Shown here in pieces: positions 32,504 to 39,543 of a stretch of DNA of 64,000 nt. The notes below the pieces were generated by a model. That model searched no databases. It was not told the DNA's origin and saw nothing but the letters and a program-made list of their open reading frames with translations. The position numbers were made by a program, and so were the translations under genes. How positions within the stretch are numbered: the first letter of the stretch is position 1; every line of letters starts with the position of its first letter. The stretch lies in the NCBI RefSeq assembly GCF_003731765.1, contig NZ_MOAL01000008.1, forward strand, positions 248,001 through 312,000, written 5' to 3'. The DNA comes from Pseudomonas chlororaphis. Its GTDB lineage: Bacteria > Pseudomonadota > Gammaproteobacteria > Pseudomonadales > Pseudomonadaceae.

Positions 32504-32826
32504 GCCGTCACCTCCAAAACCGCGTTATTGCCCAGGTACTGACCCGTCAGCTGAAAGTTGATCTGGCCCTCCACCACCGCGACCACCTGCACCCGCTCCA
32601 GTTTCAGCCGTGGTTCCCAGCGCAACAGCGCTCGAGCCACATCAGCCTGCACCGCGCTTTTCCACCCGCCGGTCACCGGCAAGTCGACATAGCGGCGCAA
32701 GTTGCTGCCGTACTCCGGTCGCATCCGCCGACTGCCAAGGGGGGTGGTCAGGATGTCCTCGATGGACTGCCGCAAATGCTCGATGCCGGACAGCGGCAAG
32801 CCGGTACGGCGATCCATTCCAATCAT
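32500..32826 (-). CDS. Baseplate protein gpW (gp25-like) of P2-like tailocin
   Basis: 108-residue GPW/gp25 family protein (MIGMDRRTGLPLSGIEHLRQ; SIEDILTTPLGSRRMRPEYG; SNLRRYVDLPV). The TPLGSRRMRPEYGS motif is diagnostic. It begins sheath assembly at the baseplate. Confidence 0.96.
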   Translation of the reverse strand: MIGMDRRTGLPLSGIEHLRQSIEDILTTPLGSRRMRPEYGSNLRRYVDLPVTGGWKSAVQADVARALLRWEPRLKLERVQVVAVVEGQINFQLTGQYLGNNAVLEVTA

Positions 32827-32830
32827 CGTG

Positions 32831-33034
32831 TTACTCCTGTAGCTGCAGATCCGGGTGTTTGTTCAGGTAGTCCCGGGCGATGCTGTCACCGGTCGGCGCC
32901 GACACTCGGCCCTGGACCACCGGCAACGGGCGGCCGTCCGGCAAGATCAGAACGCGAGAGGTGAAGCGGGTGTCGCGAAACACCGCAGCGCCTTTATCTG
33001 CCGAGCGGACGACACTTTTTCTAGGGGTGGCCAT
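32831..33034 (-). CDS. Small uncharacterised protein between spike and gpW
   Basis: 67-residue basic protein (MATPRKSVVRSADKGAAVFR; LILPDGRPLPVVQGRVSAPT; ARDYLNKHPDLQLQE). The ATG at 33034 has CGGAG upstream. P2 itself has no gene between V and W, so this is an addition of the Pseudomonas tailocin lineage. I do not recognise its family; position next to the spike suggests a spike-tip or baseplate accessory. Four bases separate it from gpW. Confidence 0.65.
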   Translation of the reverse strand: MATPRKSVVRSADKGAAVFRDTRFTSRVLILPDGRPLPVVQGRVSAPTGDSIARDYLNKHPDLQLQE

Positions 33035-33049
33035 GCTGTTCTCCGGGTA

Positions 33050-33072
33050 CAAAAAAACCGCACGCGGCGGGT
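33050..33072 (-). terminator. Weak terminator-like hairpin after spike gene
   Basis: Short stem CCGC/GCGG near 33058-33067 followed on the minus strand by TTTTTTT. Weak on its own, but similar elements recur through the operon. Confidence 0.45.
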
Positions 33073-33127
33073 TTATGGGTTGATGTGGGTGGTGATGGCT
33101 GTGGCGTCGGCGATGATCCGCAACGCG

Positions 33128-33718
33128 TCACTGAGGGGCTGCGGTTGAGCCAGGCCCCGGCATCACAGCGGAATGGGTGTGGGTCGAACCGACGTTCACC
33201 CCGTTGTGCTTCAAGCTCGAACCGTTGATGAGCACATCACCATTCAAGGTGATGTCCCCGGTCAGGCTAAGGGTGCTGGCCTGGCCAGTGATCGAACTGG
33301 GCGTCACCACCCATGAGCTGCCGCCGACCTGAACGGTCACCGTGCCGCTGGGCAGGCTGATGCTGTAACTCTTGGCCTGCCAGTCGTAGACCAGCGAGCC
33401 GCCATCATCGAAACGCCAGACCTCGACATGGTCGCGGTTGTCCGGCTGGGGGCCAGCATTGCCGTACAACCCGGGCACAAACGTGCCTTGGGCCGGTTCA
33501 CCGCTGGGGCTGATCAAGGCGCCCTGCTCGCCGAGGCTCGGCGCTCGCCAGTGGCGAGCCTTGCCCGCGGCCTGGCTGTGCCAGCGAACCCAGGCGCTGG
33601 TCCAGCCGGCGCCATCGGAAACACGCACAGTGCCTGCCGCCAGATCCACGCCGACCACGCTGCAAGGAATGATCAGCCCGGCGATCATCCGGTCATGGGT
33701 CGCAGACACGAAGCTCAT
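33128..33718 (-). CDS. Baseplate spike gpV of P2-like tailocin
   Basis: 196-residue P2 gpV-like central spike. N-terminal OB fold (MSFVSATHDRMIAGLIIPCS), beta-helix shaft (SGTVTVQVGGSSWVVTPSSI; GDITLNGDVLINGSSLKHNG) and a tip with STHTHSAVMPGPG, the His-x-His iron site of gpV spikes. ATG at 33718 overlaps the stop of the upstream gene (ATGA). Confidence 0.92.
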   Translation of the reverse strand: MSFVSATHDRMIAGLIIPCSVVGVDLAAGTVRVSDGAGWTSAWVRWHSQAAGKARHWRAPSLGEQGALISPSGEPAQGTFVPGLYGNAGPQPDNRDHVEVWRFDDGGSLVYDWQAKSYSISLPSGTVTVQVGGSSWVVTPSSITGQASTLSLTGDITLNGDVLINGSSLKHNGVNVGSTHTHSAVMPGPGSTAAPQ

Positions 33719-34236
33719 TCCATTTGCTCCGGTGACTGGTAACCCGCCTCGTGACCCGGGCTGGCATCGGGGCTGATGGACAACATCAGTGTTCCCGGGG
33801 GTTGATCGGGCCACAGCCACTGTTCTTCCCCGAGGTAAATCACCTGCTGCCACTGCACCGTCCACACCGCGCTCTGTAGCGGCTCAGTTGCCGAACTCAC
33901 CGGCAACGCCCGAACCGCTGTGGCGGCGTCGACAAAGTCGAGATTCCAGTACTGGCAACGCAGCAGGTTGATCAGTTGCGCAGCCAGCGTGGCCGCCTGC
34001 AACGGTGCCTGCGGCAGGCTGGCGTCCACCAGCACCCGGGCCTCAACAGTGGCCCGGATGCCGCTACGCCCGTCACCCGGGTCGGTTCCCAGGTCCATGG
34101 CGCTGATTGCACAATAAATGGTGGGGGCAAAAGGGCTATCCAGTGACGCGGGGAATTCCTCGACCGTTTGGACGTGCGGCATCGCCGCCTTGATGGTCGA
34201 GAGAATGGCGTCATGCAAGTTCGTCAGTTCGCTCAT
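33715..34236 (-). CDS. Phage tail-associated protein, R-pyocin PA0615-like position
   Basis: 173-residue protein (MSELTNLHDAILSTIKAAMP; VEARVLVDASLPQAPLQAAT; LLRCQYWNLDFVDAATAVRA). It occupies the place between holin and gpV seen in R2 pyocin for a conserved protein of unknown role, perhaps in tail completion. Start at 34236 rather than 34263 because the extra residues have no support. Confidence 0.7.
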   Translation of the reverse strand: MSELTNLHDAILSTIKAAMPHVQTVEEFPASLDSPFAPTIYCAISAMDLGTDPGDGRSGIRATVEARVLVDASLPQAPLQAATLAAQLINLLRCQYWNLDFVDAATAVRALPVSSATEPLQSAVWTVQWQQVIYLGEEQWLWPDQPPGTLMLSISPDASPGHEAGYQSPEQME

Positions 34237-34323
34237 TGTCCGGTTCCAGAATCGTGTCGACACTGCGACGTACAGGGGGCTTGGGCCGACCAGCCTGGCG
34301 GGCGGCGGCGGTTGATCGGGGGC

Positions 34324-34674
34324 TCAGGGCCGATCCGAGTGCGAGTCCCGTGAAGGGGGTTCGCACACGCCGATGCGCTTGGCGGCCCAGCGTTCGTAAA
34401 GGCCGATCGCCACATCGGCGCCGGCCATGGCGGTCAGGCAACCAAAGGCGCAGGCGGCCCAGATCGAGACCCCGGCGGCGTACAGCAGCATGATGGCCGA
34501 GACGCCGCAGACCACGCAGGCTCCGGAGCGCAAGGCCAGGCGCCGGATCAGCGACCAGCCGCGAGCGCCCTCCTTGTCGGCGCGCCACATTTCGCCGGAC
34601 ACCCCGCCGACCAGCGCCAGCAAGATGACCAGCCAGATCGGCATATCCAGCAACGCTTGTTGCTCGTTCGTCAT
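34324..34674 (-). CDS. Holin of the tailocin lysis cassette
   Basis: 116-residue membrane protein with three hydrophobic segments (about 11-27 MPIWLVILLALVGGVSG; 47-66 RSGACVVCGVSAIMLLYAAG; 68-90) and a charged C-terminus, matching the phage holin family found first in Pseudomonas tailocin and R-pyocin operons. It would form lesions letting the GH19 endolysin reach peptidoglycan. First structural gene of the operon, preceded by GGGAG and by two leader terminators. Confidence 0.82.
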   Translation of the reverse strand: MTNEQQALLDMPIWLVILLALVGGVSGEMWRADKEGARGWSLIRRLALRSGACVVCGVSAIMLLYAAGVSIWAACAFGCLTAMAGADVAIGLYERWAAKRIGVCEPPSRDSHSDRP

Positions 34675-34691
34675 TCATGTCTCCCGGGCTG

Positions 34692-34715
34692 AAAAAAGGC
34701 CTGCGAACAGGCCGG
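34692..34715 (-). terminator. Leader terminator 2 before holin
   Basis: Stem GGCCTG/CAGGCC (34698-34703 with 34708-34713, 4-nt loop) followed by TTTTTT on the minus strand, 18 bases upstream of the holin start. Confidence 0.75.
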
Positions 34716-34786
34716 ACAATAGATGTGTGTAACCTGCGCTGCAGAGCGCCTGGCGGGGCAAGCCCCCGCGGCTTCGGTAGGCATTC

Positions 34787-34812
34787 CAAAAAGCCCGGTC
34801 GCCCGGGCTTTT
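34787..34812 (-). terminator. Leader terminator 1 of tailocin operon
   Basis: Perfect 8-bp stem AAGCCCGG/CCGGGCTT (34791-34798 with 34803-34810) with T-runs on both strands; on the minus strand it lies about 220 bases downstream of the proposed start of transcription. Confidence 0.75.
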
Positions 34813-35037
34813 CAGTAATGCGGTCCTCTGATCTTTCGGCGCTACTGGCGCGGTACGGATCCATTCAAATTGTTCCTCCGACCGCGACCCTGTCCGCCGG
34901 ATAACTGCTTCTGGTGCTTTACGCTGCACACCCGGGTCAGTTGCCAACCCTCTGAACCGTTGAGGCCGGTTCATCGCTGCCTTTGCTTTGCCACTAAAGA
35001 GCGGTGTTGCTCGCCGTTGTTGAGCGGCTTGGGACAA

Positions 35038-35066
35038 AGAATATGCATTGATGCATATACAGTCAA
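35038..35066 (-). promoter_or_regulatory. Predicted sigma-70 promoter of tailocin operon
   Basis: TTGACT (35061-35066), 17-base spacer, TATTCT (35038-35043) on the minus strand, pointing at the holin and both tail modules. Two ATGCAT palindromes overlap the -10/spacer and the -35, so repressor binding would block polymerase. Confidence 0.7.
35041..35058. promoter_or_regulatory. Candidate repressor operator O1
   Basis: ATATGCATTGATGCATAT: two 8-base arms ATATGCAT/ATGCATAT around a 2-base centre. It covers the spacer and -10 of the tailocin promoter. Confidence 0.6.
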
Positions 35067-35080
35067 TGCATAAATGCATT
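35065..35080. promoter_or_regulatory. Candidate repressor operator O2
   Basis: AATGCATAAATGCATT: arms AATGCAT/ATGCATT with a 2-base centre, overlapping the -35 hexamer; 23 bases centre-to-centre from O1. A degenerate third copy (ATGCAC-AA-ACGCAT) is at 35097-35110. Confidence 0.6.
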
Positions 35081-35152
35081 TATTTATGCACTGAAAATGC
35101 ACAAACGCATGGAGGCCGCGCAAATCAAGCCTTGAGGGGATTTCGTCAGGGC

Positions 35153-35182
35153 GAAAAAAAACCCGCTCAGTGGCGGGTTTTG
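35153..35182 (-). terminator. Intrinsic terminator of the repressor gene
   Basis: Stem AACCCGC/GCGGGTT (35160-35166 with 35173-35179) followed by a long T-run on the minus strand, separating the repressor transcript from the tailocin promoter. Confidence 0.8.
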
Positions 35183-35197
35183 AAGGAAAGGGAAGAA

Positions 35198-35932
35198 TCA
35201 GCGGGCGTACATGCCCCACCAGAAGACGTGGCCGAGGATGCTGATCTGCTCTTCCTGGATGTCCTGGAAGCTGTAGTCTTCATCCGGATGCTCATCACGG
35301 TTGAAGCTGCGCAGGCGAATGCCCGTGGGCAGGCGATAGAGCTGCTTCACCCGCAACTGGCCGTTGTGGTTAATGGCGTAGAGGTCGCCATCGATGATGT
35401 CGCCAATCGCGCACTTGCCCGCATTGACCCCGACCGTGGCGCCATCACGCAGCACCGGCAACATACTGTTGCCGCGCACGGTGACGCACTTGGCCTGATC
35501 GAACTGCACACCGTTATGGCGCAGGCTGCGCTTGCCGAACCGCAGGCTGGCGCGCTCGCTCTCCTCGATGACGAATCTTCCTGATCCAGCAGCCAATTCA
35601 ACCTCGCGAAGAAAGGGAACCGAGACCTCGTCGTCGTCGACGGGGGTGTCGTCATCCCACAGGCTTATGTCCTTGAGTTCGGAATGAACCTCATCGCGGT
35701 CCACGGCGCGGGCCGGCGCTACATCGGCGCGCCCACGCAGTTGATCGGTGCTCACCTGGAAGTATTCGGCGATCCGCGAGACGTGTTTGTCCGACGGGTC
35801 GACGATCTTGCCGCTGAGAATCCGCGAGAGGGTGGATTGAGGCACACCGGTACGACGGTGAAGCTCCGTGGGGGAGATCCCGTGACGATCCAGCAGCTCT
35901 CTTAAGACGGTAGAAACGTTGCGTTTTTGCAT
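35198..35932 (-). CDS. LexA/cI-like SOS-cleavable repressor of tailocins
   Basis: 244-residue transcriptional repressor, PrtR-like in role. N-terminal helix-turn-helix (about 8-60: GISPTELHRRTGVPQSTLSR), acidic linker, then an S24 self-cleavage domain: scissile Ala115-Gly116 (ELAAGSGRF), nucleophile Ser156 (RGNSMLPV) and Lys196 (LRVKQLYR). RecA filaments would trigger self-cleavage and induce tailocins after DNA damage. Start at ATG 35932; an in-frame ATG at 35941 is equally possible, the longer frame to 36061 runs through the promoter and was rejected. No PrtN-like activator gene is nearby. Confidence 0.9.
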   Translation of the reverse strand: MQKRNVSTVLRELLDRHGISPTELHRRTGVPQSTLSRILSGKIVDPSDKHVSRIAEYFQVSTDQLRGRADVAPARAVDRDEVHSELKDISLWDDDTPVDDDEVSVPFLREVELAAGSGRFVIEESERASLRFGKRSLRHNGVQFDQAKCVTVRGNSMLPVLRDGATVGVNAGKCAIGDIIDGDLYAINHNGQLRVKQLYRLPTGIRLRSFNRDEHPDEDYSFQDIQEEQISILGHVFWWGMYAR

Positions 35933-35976
35933 AATGCGCATATTGCGGGTTATTTTCGCTGAATACAAATGCTGAA

Positions 35977-35995
35977 TTGCATATATAATGCATAA
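35977..35995. promoter_or_regulatory. ATGCAT-type palindrome upstream of the repressor gene
   Basis: TTGCAT-ATATA-ATGCATAA, half-sites like those of O1/O2 but with a 5-base centre. It lies between the divergent repressor and mutS genes and includes TATAAT on the + strand. Possible autoregulatory operator; another pair of GCAT half-sites straddles the repressor start codon at 35929-35941. Confidence 0.4.
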
Positions 35996-36125
35996 CCTGA
36001 ATACCCACCGACTTCGCGGTGCCTGCGAAGGCCGCCGCCCCCGTGGTAACCTTGCCGCCATCGCAAAAGCCGGGCCTTGAGCCCCTTACGCCTCACCACT
36101 TTCAACGAATCCGCCTAAATACCTA

Positions 36126-38705
36126 ATGAGTAAAAATACCTCCGATCTGTCCTCACACACGCCGATGATGCAGCAGTACTGGCGCCTAAAGAACCAGCAC
36201 CCTGATCAGTTGATGTTCTACCGCATGGGCGACTTCTACGAGATCTTCTATGAAGACGCGAAGAAGGCCGCCAAGTTGCTGGACATCACCCTGACGGCGC
36301 GTGGACAGTCGGCTGGCCAGGCGATTCCCATGTGCGGGATTCCTTACCACGCGGCCGAAGGCTACCTGGCCAAGCTGGTGAAGCTTGGCGAATCGGTGGT
36401 GATCTGTGAGCAAGTGGGCGATCCGGCCACCAGCAAAGGGCCGGTGGAGCGCCAAGTGGTGCGCATCATCACCCCGGGCACAGTGAGTGACGAAGCCCTG
36501 CTCGACGAGCGCCGCGACAACTTGATCGCAGCCGTGCTGGGTGACGAGCGACTGTTCGGCCTGGCGGTACTGGACATCACCAGCGGCAATTTCAGCGTCC
36601 TGGAAATCAAGGGCTGGGAAAACCTGCTGGCCGAGCTGGAGCGTATCAACCCGGTGGAACTGCTGATCCCGGACGACTGGCCACAAGGCCTGCCTGCGGA
36701 GAAACGTCGCGGTGTGCGCCGTCGTGCGCCCTGGGATTTTGAACGAGACTCGGCACACAAGAGCCTGTGCCAGCAGTTTTCGACCCAGGACCTCAAGGGT
36801 TTCGGCTGCGAGAACCTGACCCTGGCCATCGGCGCCGCCGGTTGCCTGTTGAGCTACGCCAAGGAAACCCAGCGCACCGCCCTGCCCCACTTGCGCAGCC
36901 TGCGTCACGAACGCCTGGACGACACCGTGGTTCTCGACGGCGCCAGCCGCCGCAACCTGGAACTGGACACCAACCTGGCGGGTGGCCGCGACAACACGTT
37001 GCAATCGGTGGTCGATCGCTGCCAGACCGCCATGGGCAGCCGTTTGCTGACTCGCTGGCTGAACCGCCCGCTGCGGGATTTGGCGGTCCTTCAGGCACGG
37101 CAGACCTCGATCACTTGCCTGCTGGATGGTTATCGCTTCGAAAAGCTGCAGCCCCAGCTCAAGGAAATCGGTGATATCGAGCGGATTCTCGCCCGTATCG
37201 GCTTGCGCAACGCCCGTCCTCGAGACTTGGCCCGCCTGCGGGATGCCTTGGCCGCCCTGCCGGAACTGCAAGTGGCCATGACCGAACTGGAAGTCACGCA
37301 CCTCACCCAACTGGCCGTGACCACCAGCACCTACCCGGAACTGGCCGCGTTGTTGGCCAAGGCGGTGATCGACAACCCTCCGGCGGTGATCCGCGACGGT
37401 GGTGTACTAAAGACCGGTTACGACGCCGAGTTGGATGAGCTGCAATCCCTGAGCGAAAACGCCGGGCAGTTCCTCATTGATCTCGAAGCCCGGGAGAAGG
37501 CCCGCACCGGCCTGGCCAACCTCAAGGTCGGCTACAACCGTATCCACGGCTACTTTATCGAGCTGCCCAGCAAACAGGCCGAGCAGGCACCAGCGGACTA
37601 CATTCGGCGCCAGACCCTCAAAGGGGCCGAGCGTTTTATCACTCCAGAGCTGAAGGCCTTTGAAGACAAGGCCCTGTCCGCCAAGAGCCGGGCCCTGGCG
37701 CGGGAGAAGATGCTGTACGACGCCCTACTGGAGGAGATGATCAGCCACTTGGCGCCGCTGCAGGACACCGCCAGCGCCCTCGCCGAGCTGGACGTACTCA
37801 GCAACCTGGCAGAACGCGCGCTGAACCTGGACCTGAACTGCCCACGGTTTGTCAGCGAACCCTGCATGCGCATTACCCAGGGTCGTCACCCAGTGGTCGA
37901 GCAAGTCTTGACCACGCCCTTCGTCGCCAACGACCTGAGCCTGGATGACAACACCCGCATGCTGGTAATCACCGGCCCGAACATGGGCGGTAAATCGACC
38001 TACATGCGGCAAACAGCGTTGATCGTCCTGCTGGCCCATATCGGCAGCTTTGTACCGGCGGCCAGCTGCGAACTGTCCCTGGTCGACCGTATCTTTACCC
38101 GGATTGGTTCCAGTGATGACCTGGCCGGCGGCCGTTCGACCTTTATGGTGGAAATGAGCGAAACCGCCAATATCCTGCACAACGCCACCGACCGTAGCCT
38201 GGTGCTGATGGACGAAGTGGGTCGCGGGACCAGTACTTTCGATGGCCTGTCCCTGGCCTGGGCTGCGGCAGAACGTCTCGCCCATTTGCGTGCCTATACA
38301 TTGTTTGCCACCCACTACTTCGAACTGACGGTGCTGCCGGAGAACGAACCGCTGGTGGCCAACGTTCACCTCAACGCCACCGAGCACAACGAACGCATCG
38401 TTTTCCTGCACCACGTGCTGCCTGGGCCTGCCAGCCAAAGCTACGGCCTGGCTGTGGCCCAGTTGGCCGGGGTTCCCAGCCAGGTGATCCTGCGTGCCCG
38501 GGAGCACCTGAGCCGTCTGGAAACCACCAGCCTGCCCCACGAAGCGCCACCTCCAGCAGCAGGCAAACCCTCGGTTCCACAGCAAAGCGATATGTTCGCC
38601 AGCTTGCCTCACCCAGTGCTCGATGACCTGGCCAAGCTTGATCTGGATGACATGACGCCACGTCGCGCACTGGAAATGCTCTACACATTAAAGACACGCA
38701 TCTAA
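36126..38705 (+). CDS. mutS: DNA mismatch repair protein MutS
   Basis: 859-residue MutS, the mismatch-recognition ATPase. The mismatch-wedge Phe-Tyr-Glu is at residues 37-39 (MGDFYEIFYEDAKKAA), the clamp and lever regions follow, and the ATPase has GPNMGGKSTYMRQ (about 617), DEVGRGTSTFDGLSLAWAA and ATHYFELT. Full length for the family. It is the left core border of the tailocin insertion (mutS-cinA locus) and is divergent from the repressor. Confidence 0.99.
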   Translation: MSKNTSDLSSHTPMMQQYWRLKNQHPDQLMFYRMGDFYEIFYEDAKKAAKLLDITLTARGQSAGQAIPMCGIPYHAAEGYLAKLVKLGESVVICEQVGDPATSKGPVERQVVRIITPGTVSDEALLDERRDNLIAAVLGDERLFGLAVLDITSGNFSVLEIKGWENLLAELERINPVELLIPDDWPQGLPAEKRRGVRRRAPWDFERDSAHKSLCQQFSTQDLKGFGCENLTLAIGAAGCLLSYAKETQRTALPHLRSLRHERLDDTVVLDGASRRNLELDTNLAGGRDNTLQSVVDRCQTAMGSRLLTRWLNRPLRDLAVLQARQTSITCLLDGYRFEKLQPQLKEIGDIERILARIGLRNARPRDLARLRDALAALPELQVAMTELEVTHLTQLAVTTSTYPELAALLAKAVIDNPPAVIRDGGVLKTGYDAELDELQSLSENAGQFLIDLEAREKARTGLANLKVGYNRIHGYFIELPSKQAEQAPADYIRRQTLKGAERFITPELKAFEDKALSAKSRALAREKMLYDALLEEMISHLAPLQDTASALAELDVLSNLAERALNLDLNCPRFVSEPCMRITQGRHPVVEQVLTTPFVANDLSLDDNTRMLVITGPNMGGKSTYMRQTALIVLLAHIGSFVPAASCELSLVDRIFTRIGSSDDLAGGRSTFMVEMSETANILHNATDRSLVLMDEVGRGTSTFDGLSLAWAAAERLAHLRAYTLFATHYFELTVLPENEPLVANVHLNATEHNERIVFLHHVLPGPASQSYGLAVAQLAGVPSQVILRAREHLSRLETTSLPHEAPPPAAGKPSVPQQSDMFASLPHPVLDDLAKLDLDDMTPRRALEMLYTLKTRI

Positions 38706-38738
38706 CGCAGACGCTTGCAAGCTGTTAGAATCTCGCGC

Positions 38739-38792
38739 GGTTTGGGATGCTGCGAACTATTAGCCTGGTTCGCAGACTATCGCTCCCAAACC
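38739..38792 (+). other. Long two-stage hairpin in the fdxA leader
   Basis: Outer perfect stem GGTTTGGGA/TCCCAAACC (38739-38747 with 38784-38792) enclosing a second perfect stem CTGCGAAC/GTTCGCAG (38750-38757 with 38768-38775). TAGAAT at 38726-38731 may be the -10, which would put the hairpin at the very 5' end of the fdxA transcript. No T-run follows, so it is not a terminator on this strand. Confidence 0.6.
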
Positions 38793-38847
38793 TGGCGACC
38801 CCATCCTGAAGGGGCTCCGCTGCCGCCGTCTGAGGAGAGAATTAGAA

Positions 38848-39171
38848 ATGACCTTCGTCGTCACCGACAACTGCATCAAGTGCAAGTACACCGACTGCGT
38901 AGAAGTCTGTCCGGTGGACTGCTTTTACGAAGGCCCGAACTTCCTGGTGATTCACCCGGATGAGTGCATTGACTGCGCGCTGTGCGAGCCTGAATGCCCC
39001 GCTGTGGCTATCTTCTCCGAGGACGAAGTCCCGGAAGAGATGCAGGAGTTCATTCAGTTGAACGTAGAGCTGGCAGAAATCTGGCCCAACATCACTGAAA
39101 AGAAAGAATCTCTGCCGGATGCAGAAGAGTGGGATGGTGTTAAAGGCAAGATCAAAGATCTCGAACGCTGA
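38848..39171 (+). CDS. fdxA: 7Fe/8Fe ferredoxin FdxA
   Basis: 107-residue seven-iron-type ferredoxin. Two cluster motifs are visible: TDNCIKCKYTDCVEVCPVDC near the start and CIDCALCEPECPAVAIFSED near residues 40-60. The C-terminal 40 residues are acidic. FdxA is an electron carrier in the cytoplasm; GAGGAG-type ribosome site precedes the ATG. Position mutS-fdxA-rsmZ-rpoS is conserved in Pseudomonas. Confidence 0.97.
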   Translation: MTFVVTDNCIKCKYTDCVEVCPVDCFYEGPNFLVIHPDECIDCALCEPECPAVAIFSEDEVPEEMQEFIQLNVELAEIWPNITEKKESLPDAEEWDGVKGKIKDLER

Positions 39172-39188
39172 TTACCGCCGCGTTCCCG

Positions 39189-39213
39189 AAAAGGCCCCTT
39201 GCGGGCCTTTTTG
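39189..39213 (+). terminator. Terminator of fdxA
   Basis: AAGGCCCC-TTGC-GGGCCTTTTT hairpin with T-run just downstream of the fdxA stop. Confidence 0.85.
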
Positions 39214-39240
39214 CTTTTCCGGAACCGGGACTTTTCTACA

Positions 39241-39371
39241 GACGAAAAAAGGGGCGGTATGACCCGCCCACATTTTTTCCCTAGTCCCTGTGTTCCTTTT
39301 CATCGTCCTGATGAATCGCTTCCTGCGATGTCCTGACCATCATCCTTGATGGCTGTGTCTATCCGTCGACA
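39241..39371 (-). ncRNA. rsmZ: Regulatory small RNA RsmZ
   Basis: About 130-nt RNA on the minus strand beginning TGTCGACGGATAGACACAG and ending in the terminator GGGCGGGTCATACCGCCC followed by TTTTTT. It contains eight GGA motifs, several in hairpin loops (for example CATCAAGGATGATG and TCATCAGGACGATGA), the binding sites that titrate the translational repressors RsmA/RsmE. Its place between fdxA and rpoS is the known RsmZ locus. Transcription depends on GacS/GacA, and a GacA-type palindrome lies upstream at 39544-39560. RsmZ controls secondary metabolism and lifestyle genes in this group. Confidence 0.95.
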
Positions 39372-39543
39372 CAGGGTTGATATTAAAGAGTTCCCCGGCG
39401 AGAGCAATCGAACGATTGGCTGAAAAATCGGTCTTCCAGGGCGAACAAATAATTTAAATAACTTATAAATCAACAAGTTAAAAATTAACGCAGTATAAAA
39501 TCGACAATCTCAAGTGATAACCAAACCCAAAACTTACGAAAAA

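Larger units (their letters stand above)
34675..35197 (-). promoter_or_regulatory. Tailocin control and leader region
   Basis: 523 bases without a convincing gene. From right to left on the minus strand: terminator of the repressor gene (35153-35182), ATGCAT-type palindromes, a promoter (35038-35066), then about 355 bases of leader containing two intrinsic terminators (34787-34812 and 34692-34715) before the holin start. A 134-codon frame crosses the leader but has no family features and includes both terminators. Confidence 0.7.

Noticed and set aside
34675..35079. 134-codon minus-strand frame crossing the tailocin leader
   Set aside because: It contains both leader terminators, has no recognisable domain, and starts next to the proposed -10 without a ribosome site; more likely leader RNA.
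9301..35197. Active prophage
   Set aside because: No integrase, terminase, portal, capsid or replication genes and no obvious att repeats; the content is tails plus lysis only.
35933..36061. N-terminal extension of the repressor
   Set aside because: It would translate the promoter and palindromes between repressor and mutS; the helix-turn-helix starts soon after the ATG at 35932.
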